A stretch of 64,000 nt of DNA, taken from assembly GCF_003205575.1 (NCBI RefSeq), contig NZ_PYBW01000012.1, forward strand, positions 28,530-92,529, given 5' to 3'. The notes beneath the pieces are model-generated. The model ran no database searches and was not told the DNA's origin. It was given only the letters and a program-made list of their open reading frames with translations. The first letter of the stretch is position 1. The number at the start of each line of letters is the position of its first letter. Position numbers and translations under genes: made by a program. Shown here in pieces: positions 55,607 to 62,115 of the stretch. The DNA is from Streptomyces tateyamensis (lineage in GTDB: Bacteria; Actinomycetota; Actinomycetes; Streptomycetales; Streptomycetaceae).

Positions 55607-55719
55607 TTTCGAGGATGCCTTTCAGAACACCGAGGTTCTTCGCGACCGCGTGCTTGACGCGGGGGCCGGCGATCGCGGCGATCGGGTGCGTTGATGGTCA
55701 GGGCGTTCTCGAACTGCAT
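55599..55719 (-). pseudogene. SRPBCC-family gene reduced to its two ends
   Basis: The ATG at 55719 with an excellent AAGGAAGG ribosome site starts MQFENALTINAP, the usual first strand of SRPBCC (polyketide cyclase/START-like) proteins. The next bases, in another frame, encode PIAAIAGPRVKHAVAKNLG and VLKGILETR before TGA at 55599: the usual C-terminal helix of the same family. About 100 internal residues are missing. It follows marR by 65 bp in the same direction. Confidence 0.6.
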
Positions 55720-55783
55720 GGTCGGTCCTTCCTTGGCGTGCGACCGGCCGGGCCGTGCGGATGGGCATGGTGGCGCGGTGGCC

Positions 55784-56248
55784 TCAGCCGAGGTCGAGGC
55801 GTTTGTTGAGGGCCTTGCCCGAGGGCAGCGGGTCGATGAAGTTGTGCAGGAACTCGAGCATGGCGTCGGTGTCCAGGCCCTCGGAGGCGGCCTCCATCGA
55901 GGTGTAGAGGAACTCCTCGATCTCGGCGACCGCGGTGGCCACGCGCTCGCCCTCGGGCGTGAGGCTGAGCTGGAGGTAGCGGCGGTCCGCGTCGTCGGTG
56001 CGGCGCTCGACCAGCCCGGCCGCGACGACGCGTTCGACCAGCCGGCTGGGATTGGTGCCGCTCTCGCACACCAGGAGCTGTCCGAGCCCGTTGAGGCTCA
56101 AGGTGCCGTGCTGCTGGAGCAGGCGCAGCACCTCGGCCTGCGAGGAGGTGATGCCGTGGGGTTTGAGGGCCTGGGTCAGCAGCCGGTTGCCTTCGCGTTG
56201 GGCTGCCAGGATCGCGAACCGTAGGTGCTCGGCCTTACGCACCGGCAC
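55784..56248 (-). CDS. MarR-family transcriptional regulator
   Basis: 154 residues. Winged-helix core: HGITSSQAEVLRLLQQHGTL, SLNGLGQLLVCESGTNPSRL (recognition helix), VERVVAAGLVERRTDDADRR and YLQLSLTPEGERV (wing). The start overlaps the end of the upstream alpha/beta hydrolase gene by 14 bp, so the two are one operon. The two overlapping palindromes at 57007-57035 upstream of the hydrolase are the likely operator, giving autoregulation. The ligand may be a substrate of the hydrolase. Confidence 0.9.
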   Translation of the reverse strand: MPVRKAEHLRFAILAAQREGNRLLTQALKPHGITSSQAEVLRLLQQHGTLSLNGLGQLLVCESGTNPSRLVERVVAAGLVERRTDDADRRYLQLSLTPEGERVATAVAEIEEFLYTSMEAASEGLDTDAMLEFLHNFIDPLPSGKALNKRLDLG

Positions 56249-56993
56249 CCGCCCGGGAGCCGGGCAGGGCGGTGGCGAGGAAGTCGGTGACCGCGGCGGC
56301 GTAGCTGACCGGGTGCGAGAAGCGGAACATGTGGCCGGTGCGCGGCAGCACGACCTCCCGGGAGCCGGGGATGCCCGCGAGCATGATCTTGGAGGCGTCC
56401 TCGCCGATCAGCACGTCGTGCGAGGGGGTCAGGAGCAGGGTCGGGACCTCGACCTGGCCGAGTACGTCAACGTAGTCGGCGGTGAGACTGGCCTGCACCC
56501 GGGCGCCGAACGAGGTGGCCGGGGTGTTGGCGAGGAAGAGCTCGCGGCTGCGTGCCTCGCTCCAGGGCACCTGCCCCTCGCCGTCGAACGGGGAGGCCAG
56601 GCGGTGGGCGTGGGCCCGCAGCGTCAGCTGCCGGTAGAACGGGCCGCGGGCCTTGCCGATCACGTGCATCAGGGCCTTCCACGGCTTCGAGTCGACCGGG
56701 TTGGCCGCGAATCCGCCGGACAGGACCAGGGCGCGCAGGCCGCGCGGGCGGCGGGTGGCGAGCGCGAGCGCGATGTTGGCGCCGAACGAGTCGCCGACCA
56801 GCACGTAGTCGTCGAGGTCCGCGATCGCGTTCTCGACGTAGTCGGCGTAGCGCTCGATGTCGTTGACGCCTTCGGGCAGGCGCAGCGTGCGCCGGGGCGC
56901 CTCACCGTAGGGGGCGAGCTGCTCGGCGCTCCACGGAGCGCCGGAGAAGCAGGGGACGAAGACGAGGGTCGGGGTGTTCTCCGATGTGTTCAT
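56235..56993 (-). CDS. alpha/beta hydrolase
   Basis: 252 residues from the ATG at 56993; an ATG at 57014 within the operator is an alternative. PTLVFVPCFSGAPWSAEQLA opens the fold. The nucleophile elbow is VLVGDSFGANIALALA (GDSFG). The Asp is probably in LLLTPSHDVLIGEDA and the catalytic His in VLPRTGHMFRFSHP. There is no lid domain of note. Substrate unknown, but coupling to MarR suggests a phenolic ester or similar small molecule. It is probably cytosolic. Confidence 0.85.
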   Translation of the reverse strand: MNTSENTPTLVFVPCFSGAPWSAEQLAPYGEAPRRTLRLPEGVNDIERYADYVENAIADLDDYVLVGDSFGANIALALATRRPRGLRALVLSGGFAANPVDSKPWKALMHVIGKARGPFYRQLTLRAHAHRLASPFDGEGQVPWSEARSRELFLANTPATSFGARVQASLTADYVDVLGQVEVPTLLLTPSHDVLIGEDASKIMLAGIPGSREVVLPRTGHMFRFSHPVSYAAAVTDFLATALPGSRAGAGA

Positions 56994-57006
56994 AACGGAC
57001 ACGTTA

Positions 57007-57035
57007 CACGACATATGTGTCGTGACATATATGTC
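57007..57035. promoter_or_regulatory. two overlapping palindromes, probable MarR operator
   Basis: CACGACA-TATG-TGTCGTG (57007-57024) overlaps the perfect palindrome GACATATATGTC (57024-57035). Their centres are about 14 bp apart. They cover the start region of the hydrolase-marR operon. A third half-site-like CATATGTG follows at 57040. Confidence 0.8.
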
Positions 57036-57156
57036 GTGCCATATGTGACCTGGATCACATGTTCATGGTGCCAGTCGGGTGCGCTCGTCGGCGCTCGGCG
57101 CGCTGTCGCGAGTCGAAGGGGTCAGGAAGTCCGAGAAGTCCAGAAAGGACCTCATC

Positions 57157-57208
57157 GGCCCCGCGGTGCTGCCTGCCGCCGGGCAGCGGCAGGCAGCACC
57201 GCGGGGCC
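57157..57208 (-). terminator. 23-bp stem terminator after GH64 gene
   Basis: The arms 57157-57179 and 57186-57208 are perfectly complementary over 23 bp with a 6-nt loop. The hairpin lies 9 bp past the stop of the minus-strand GH64 gene and insulates it from the hydrolase operon. Confidence 0.9.
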
Positions 57209-57216
57209 GGGGTGGC

Positions 57217-58899
57217 TCAGGTCGCGGAGAAGGTGAACCAGTGGAGGTTGACGAAGTCGGAGGTCGAGCCGATGAAGGTCAGGTAGACGTCGTGCACCCC
57301 GGTGGCGGAGCCGGACAGGTTGATCGGGACGGTCTGCCAGGACTGCCAGCCGCCGGTGCTGGCCAGGTCGATCTCGGCGAGTTTGGGGCCGGTCGGGCTG
57401 TCCAGGCGGACCTCGATGCCGCCGCTGATCCCGGCCGCCGCGCCGGAGGCCAGCCGGGCCAGGAAGCGGCGGGGGGAGCTGGGGCCGAAGTCCAGGCCGG
57501 TGTAGCCGAGCCAGCAGCCGGCGTGGATCCAGCCGACGTCCTGGCCGCCCCCGGTGTCGGAGCACGCCTCGGTCTGGGTGCCGTTGTGCGAGGAGTAGGA
57601 CGCCGCCTGGACGGTGCCGTAGGCGCTGACCGTCGAGCCGCCCCCGCCTCCGCCGCCGCCCGAACCGCTGGACCCGCCGCCGAAGGTGACGGTCCAGGAG
57701 GTGGGCGCCGGGTCCTGGAGGTGGCCGTCGACCGGCGCACTGCCGCTCGGGCCCACGTCGTCGTAGGGGAACGCGTAGCCGATGCTGGCGTTGGCGTGCA
57801 CCAGGCGGGCGTAGTGGTTGGTGATCGCGTTCTGGTAGTACTGGCCGGCCGTCACCCCGCTCGGCTGCTGGGCGCCGCCGGCGAGCAGCAGGGTGCTGCG
57901 GTTGAGCGCGGCGGACAGCCGCGCGGCGACCGCACCACGGGCGTCCCCGCCGGAGTTGTAGAGCGGGCCGCTGGCGCAGCTGAAGATGTCGTCGGTGCTC
58001 GGCTTGGTGAACGCCACTCCGTCGGCGTTCAGGCCGGCGAAGGTCAGCACACCGTTGCTGACCGTGCCGCTGAACGAGCCGAAGGCGGGGTTCTGGGTGT
58101 CGACGGTCAGCGGCGTGGACTGGAAGCGGGACCAGACCTGGTCCACGTACGGTCCGAAGTAGTTGCCGAACGAGACCGGCGAGTGGGTGGGGGCGAGCAC
58201 CCGCAGGACCGTGCCGCTGCTGTCCTTGACGACCAGTTGGTCCCAGGGCGCGCCGTCGATCGCGTGCTGGGCGGTCAGCCCGTTGGCCAGGGCGGTCAGC
58301 GCACCGGCCGGCAGCGGGCTGACCGCCTGGTTGCCGGCCGCGCCGGTGGTCGCCATCGAGACGGGCGCCGCGACCAGGTCGACGTAGCTGATGTTGGCGT
58401 AGAGGTTCGCGGCGTTCCAGGTGAACTCGCAGAAGGTCCAGTCGGTCAGCCAGTTGGGGTCGTTGGTGCTGAACCCGGGCTCGACCAGCCCGGGCTGGCC
58501 ACCGCCCACGGCCGGGTTGACGAAGAACTGGATCTTCTTGCCGACACTGAACCAGACCCGCCCGCCGATGACGTACTGCGCGAGCGTCAGCGTCACCCCC
58601 GCGCCGCCCGAGGCGCCCAGCGGGATCGAGTAGTCGGGTACCGGGGTGAGGTTGCTGCTGGGGTTGGCCAGCACGTGGAACGCGCCGTCCGGGCCGACGA
58701 AGCCGGGGCGGTTCGAACTGTCGGAGCCGGTGACGTAGGCGTAGACGGTGTTGCTGCCCGAGGTGTTGCGCAGGGTCAGCGGCAGGCTGGGGCCGGCCGC
58801 GGCGGCGACCGGGTCGAGTGCGGGCATCAGCAAGGGTGTACCGAGCAGGGCGGCTGTGGCCGTCCCCGCCGTGGTGAGCAGCGTGCGACGCGAGATCAT
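57217..58899 (-). CDS. secreted GH64 beta-1,3-glucanase with C-terminal CBM6-like domain
   Basis: 560 residues from the ATG at 58899, which begins the Tat-type leader ISRRTLLTTAGTATAALLG. The GH64 thaumatin-like catalytic domain spans about 35-410: LPLTLRNTSGSNTVYAYVTG, WFSVGKKIQFFVNPA, WTFCEFTWNAANLYANISYV and NHYARLVHANASIGYAFPYD. A Gly/Ser linker (SSGSGGGGGGGGS) leads to a CBM6-like jelly roll: ASYSSHNGTQTEACSDTGGG, VGWIHAGCWLGY and DVYLTFIGSTSDFVNLHWF. GH64 enzymes release laminaripentaose from beta-1,3-glucan, as in attack on fungal walls. Family assignment is strong. No operon partner. Confidence 0.88.
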   Translation of the reverse strand: MISRRTLLTTAGTATAALLGTPLLMPALDPVAAAAGPSLPLTLRNTSGSNTVYAYVTGSDSSNRPGFVGPDGAFHVLANPSSNLTPVPDYSIPLGASGGAGVTLTLAQYVIGGRVWFSVGKKIQFFVNPAVGGGQPGLVEPGFSTNDPNWLTDWTFCEFTWNAANLYANISYVDLVAAPVSMATTGAAGNQAVSPLPAGALTALANGLTAQHAIDGAPWDQLVVKDSSGTVLRVLAPTHSPVSFGNYFGPYVDQVWSRFQSTPLTVDTQNPAFGSFSGTVSNGVLTFAGLNADGVAFTKPSTDDIFSCASGPLYNSGGDARGAVAARLSAALNRSTLLLAGGAQQPSGVTAGQYYQNAITNHYARLVHANASIGYAFPYDDVGPSGSAPVDGHLQDPAPTSWTVTFGGGSSGSGGGGGGGGSTVSAYGTVQAASYSSHNGTQTEACSDTGGGQDVGWIHAGCWLGYTGLDFGPSSPRRFLARLASGAAAGISGGIEVRLDSPTGPKLAEIDLASTGGWQSWQTVPINLSGSATGVHDVYLTFIGSTSDFVNLHWFTFSAT

Positions 58900-59134
58900 G
58901 GGAGGTCCCGTCCGAGCAGGAAGGCGTGGGGGCGGCGACGGAGGCCGGCCGTCGCGGATGCTGCAGCAGGGTGCCAATATGTCGCCGTGGTCTGTACCAG
59001 TCAAGTACAAGAACTGAAGAAGTATCAGGGAGCTTTCCGGGTCACTGCTTCAATGCTTTGACGATCGAGGCCGCTGCGTCCCACTCCTGGAGCCCTGCTG
59101 ACGCGCTGCCGACGTGCGGGGGACGCCCCCTGGT

Positions 59135-60523
59135 TCAGCCGAATCTCCCGTGCTCGCGGTCCGCGGCGTCGTGGGCGGCCAGTGCGGCGCGCAGGACCGG
59201 CAGGTCGCCGGTGCGGCCCGGGTCCAGGCCGGTGAGTGCCGCTGCCTTGCGCAGCCGGTAGTCCACCGTGTTCGGGTGCACGTTCAGCTGCCCGGCCGCC
59301 CGGCGGCGGTCGAAGCCCGCGGCGTGGAAGGCGCGCAGCGTCCCCAGCAGCTCCGGGCGGCCCACCAGCGGGGCGAGCAGCGCGGCCAGCCCGTCCCGGG
59401 CCGGGCTCGGGCGGCTCAGCTGGTACTCGAGCAGCACGTCGTCCAGCCGGTACAGCCCCGGGCCGCACCCGGCTCCCTGGGCGACCTGGCGGATCTCGCC
59501 GGCCAGCCGGGCCGCCCCCGCGACCTCGCCCGGTGCGGCGGCGGCCACGGCCACCACCAGCGGCGCGCCGCAGATCCGGGTGAGCTGTTCGACCAGTTGG
59601 GAGAGCCGGGCCCAGTCGGCCGCGCCGAGTTCGGCCACCGGCGTCTCGTGCGGGAGCAGTGCCAGGCCGCCCTCCTCGGAGAGCGCGGCGAGCGGCACCC
59701 CGCGGCTCTGCCGCTCCAACTCGTGGCGCAGCCGGCGCACCTTGCGATGGGCGGCGACCGACCGGTTGACCTCGGGGCGCAGCTCGTCCGGGTGAGCGCC
59801 GATCGCCAGGCTCAGCACCAGGTAGCAGGGCGGCAGCGCGATCCCGGCGCGATCGGCGGCGGCCCACGGGTCGCCGCCCGCCAACAGCCGGGAGAGCAGC
59901 GCCTGGCGGGCGACCTGCTCCTCGCCGAGCGCGGCCTGCCGCTCCCGCACGTAGCCGGTGGCCACCGCGCAGCTGACCAGCCGCAGGTAGCCGAGCAGCA
60001 GGTGCTGGGCGCGCAGCACGTCAGGCAGGTCACCGGGGGCGGCGGCGGCCAGGATCCGGGTGGTGCACTCCTCGGCGCCCAGGTGGTAGGCGCCCACCAC
60101 GGCCTCCAGCGGCACGCCCTCGTCGGCCCGTTGCGCGGCGGACTCGCTGATCGCCTCCAGCAGGGTCCGGTCCGGCAGGTCGCCGGTGCGCAGCACCTCG
60201 ACGAAGTGCCGGATCGCCTGCTCGGTGGCCCGGGTGATCTCCCCGCGCACCTGCTCGGGCGGCAGTGCCGCGTAGACCGGCAACTGGTCGAGCAGCCGGG
60301 TCATGACCGCCGGCACCAGGCTCGGCAGGTCGGCCAGCAGCCGCCGGTGCAGCGGGCTGCCGCCGCACCGCGGCGGGTCGGCACCGACACCATTGGCACC
60401 CGCCCCGGCAGCACCAGCGGCACTGGCACCGAGCGCGGCCTTGGGTGCGATCACAATCCACCTCGCGAAAGTTTGTGAGCGCTGCCCGGGGGCGTCCGCC
60501 CGTGGCGCAGCCATCATTGTCAT
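59135..60523 (-). CDS. PucR/CdaR-type helix-turn-helix regulator
   Basis: 462 residues at most; the true start is uncertain because no candidate (60523 or downstream GTG) has a clear ribosome site. The central part is a GGDEF-like helical sensor region (RLLADLPSLVPAVMTRLLDQ to AGIRQV). The C-terminal HTH_30 is typical: LLGTLRAFHAAGFDRRRAAG, QLNVHPNTVDYRLRKAAALT and GLDPGRTGDLPVLRAALAAH. This family senses metabolites and often activates adjacent genes. A palindromic site lies directly upstream, and the divergent neighbour is the secreted lipase, a plausible target. Confidence 0.85.
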   Translation of the reverse strand: MTMMAAPRADAPGQRSQTFARWIVIAPKAALGASAAGAAGAGANGVGADPPRCGGSPLHRRLLADLPSLVPAVMTRLLDQLPVYAALPPEQVRGEITRATEQAIRHFVEVLRTGDLPDRTLLEAISESAAQRADEGVPLEAVVGAYHLGAEECTTRILAAAAPGDLPDVLRAQHLLLGYLRLVSCAVATGYVRERQAALGEEQVARQALLSRLLAGGDPWAAADRAGIALPPCYLVLSLAIGAHPDELRPEVNRSVAAHRKVRRLRHELERQSRGVPLAALSEEGGLALLPHETPVAELGAADWARLSQLVEQLTRICGAPLVVAVAAAAPGEVAGAARLAGEIRQVAQGAGCGPGLYRLDDVLLEYQLSRPSPARDGLAALLAPLVGRPELLGTLRAFHAAGFDRRRAAGQLNVHPNTVDYRLRKAAALTGLDPGRTGDLPVLRAALAAHDAADREHGRFG

Positions 60524-60528
60524 CCGAA

Positions 60529-60548
60529 GTTACCTACCAGTTGGTAAC
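60529..60548. promoter_or_regulatory. 20-bp palindrome between PucR-type regulator and lipase
   Basis: GTTACC-N8-GGTAAC encloses an inner TACCA-GT-TGGTA, so two overlapping dyads share one centre region. It lies 6 bp upstream of the regulator's first possible start and about 90 bp from the divergent lipase. The style resembles TetR-type sites, so the binding protein may be PucR-type or another regulator. Confidence 0.55.
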
Positions 60549-60637
60549 ACGCTTGCTGCCACGACACCAGAGGCGGGCCCCACCTGACGCCCGCTCAGCC
60601 GCCCCACCCGGCGGACCGACCTGTGAATCGGGGACCC

Positions 60638-61963
60638 ATGCCCAGAAACGCCGCGAGACTCCTGGCCACCGCCGTCGCCGCCGTGGTCGCCGCCACCGCC
60701 GCCCCGGTGGCGACGGCCGTCGCGAGCACCGCCTCCGCCACCGGCGACGCGTTCTACCAGTACGACGGCAGCACCCCGCTGGCCTCCTACGCGCCGGGGA
60801 CCGTGCTGAAGACCCGTCAGCTGTCGTACCACGTGGTGGGCATCGCGACCCCGGTGACCGCCGTCCAGCTGCTCTACCGCAGCACCGATGCCCAGGGCCG
60901 CCCGTCCGCCAACGTGACCACCGTGGTCCGGGGCCTCGGCGGTGACGGCAGCAAGGCGGTCTCCTACCAGTCCTTCTACGACTCGCTCAACCCCGCCGAC
61001 AGCCCGTCCCGGGCGATCGCCGGCGACCTGACGCTGGGCGGGGTGATCGCCAACGCAGAGGCGATCTTCCTGGCGCCGCTGCTGCTCCAGGGTTACGACG
61101 TGGTGATCCCGGACACCGAGGGCCAGCGCGCCGACTTCGGGGCCGGCCCGGAGTACGGGACCAACACGCTGGACTCGATCCGGGCCGCCACCCACTCCGA
61201 GGCCACCCGGCTGAACGCCGCCACCCGGGTCGGCCTGATGGGCTACTCGGGCGGCGCCATCGCCACCGACTGGGCCGCCGCGCTGGCCCCCGCCTACGCG
61301 CCCGAGGTCAACAGCCGGCTGGTCGGCTTCGCGGAAGGCGGCCTGCTGGTCGACCCGGCGCACAACCTGAAGTACGTGGACGGCGCGCTGGTCTGGAACG
61401 GCGTCACCCCGCTGGCGCTGATCGGAGTGGCCCGCTCGTACGGGCTGGACCTGACGCCGTACCTGAGCGACTACGGGATGCAGGTCTTCCAGAAGCTGCA
61501 GAACGGCTCGATCGTCAACGCGCTGGGCCAGTACCCCGGCCTGACCTGGCAGAAGATGGCCAAGCCGCAGTACGCGGACCCGGACTCGGTGCCGCCCTTC
61601 GTCGCGGCGGTGAACCGGGTCAACCTGGGCACCGCGGCCACCCCGACCGTGCCCGGCTACATCGCGCAGGGCAACGGCGGCTTCTGGGAGGGCACCTTCA
61701 ACAACCCGGCCGGCATCGGCACCGGCGACGGCGTGATGGTCGCGGGCGACGTGCGGGCGCTGGCCCGGCAGTACTGCGCGACCGGCAACGGGGCGATCAA
61801 GTACCAGCAGTACGACCTGCTCAGCCACGTCGGCGTACCGGTGCCCTGGGCGCCGCAGGCGATGGGCTGGCTGAACGACCGGTTCGCCGGCCGGACCGCC
61901 CCCTCGGACTGCGGCAGCATCCCGGCAGGCAACTCGCTGACCCCGGAGCAGGTCCACTCCTGA
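60638..61963 (+). CDS. secreted lipase (LIP/secretory lipase family)
   Basis: 441 residues from the ATG at 60638. Signal peptide: RLLATAVAAVVAATAAPVATA. The nucleophile elbow is VGLMGYSGGAIATDWAAAL (GYSGG). The catalytic Asp is probably in the GTGDGVM region and the His in YDLLSHVGVPVPWAP. GYDVVIPDTEGQRADFGAG and the overall length match actinomycete/fungal secretory triacylglycerol lipases. It probably hydrolyses triglycerides outside the cell. A strong terminator follows. Confidence 0.87.
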   Translation: MPRNAARLLATAVAAVVAATAAPVATAVASTASATGDAFYQYDGSTPLASYAPGTVLKTRQLSYHVVGIATPVTAVQLLYRSTDAQGRPSANVTTVVRGLGGDGSKAVSYQSFYDSLNPADSPSRAIAGDLTLGGVIANAEAIFLAPLLLQGYDVVIPDTEGQRADFGAGPEYGTNTLDSIRAATHSEATRLNAATRVGLMGYSGGAIATDWAAALAPAYAPEVNSRLVGFAEGGLLVDPAHNLKYVDGALVWNGVTPLALIGVARSYGLDLTPYLSDYGMQVFQKLQNGSIVNALGQYPGLTWQKMAKPQYADPDSVPPFVAAVNRVNLGTAATPTVPGYIAQGNGGFWEGTFNNPAGIGTGDGVMVAGDVRALARQYCATGNGAIKYQQYDLLSHVGVPVPWAPQAMGWLNDRFAGRTAPSDCGSIPAGNSLTPEQVHS

Positions 61964-61967
61964 CCTC

Positions 61968-62036
61968 CACGACCTGACCGCCATCATCCGGGCGCCCATG
62001 ACCTGACCGCCACCACCTGAGCGCCCATCACCTGCC
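61968..62036. repeat. 29-bp tandem repeat, 2.3 copies
   Basis: The unit starts CACGACCTGACCGCCATCAT (61968-61996). It is repeated with changes at 61997-62025 and partly to 62036. The copies touch without spacers, so this is not a CRISPR array despite the cas3 gene next to it. Confidence 0.75.
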
Positions 62037-62038
62037 AC

Positions 62039-62080
62039 GGGCCGAGGCCCCGCCGCCCCCACGCGGCGGGGCCTCGGCCC
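62039..62080 (+). terminator. 18-bp stem terminator after lipase
   Basis: GGGCCGAGGCCCCGCCGC (62039-62056) pairs perfectly with 62063-62080 around CCCCAC. It separates the lipase from cas3, whose ATG lies 36 bp on. Confidence 0.9.
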
Positions 62081-62115
62081 TGTCTGCCGTCCCCGTGCTT
62101 CGATAGGTTGACGGG

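Noticed and set aside
61968..62036. 29-bp repeats next to cas3 as a CRISPR array
   Set aside because: Copies are directly adjacent with no spacers, only 2.3 units, and imperfect.
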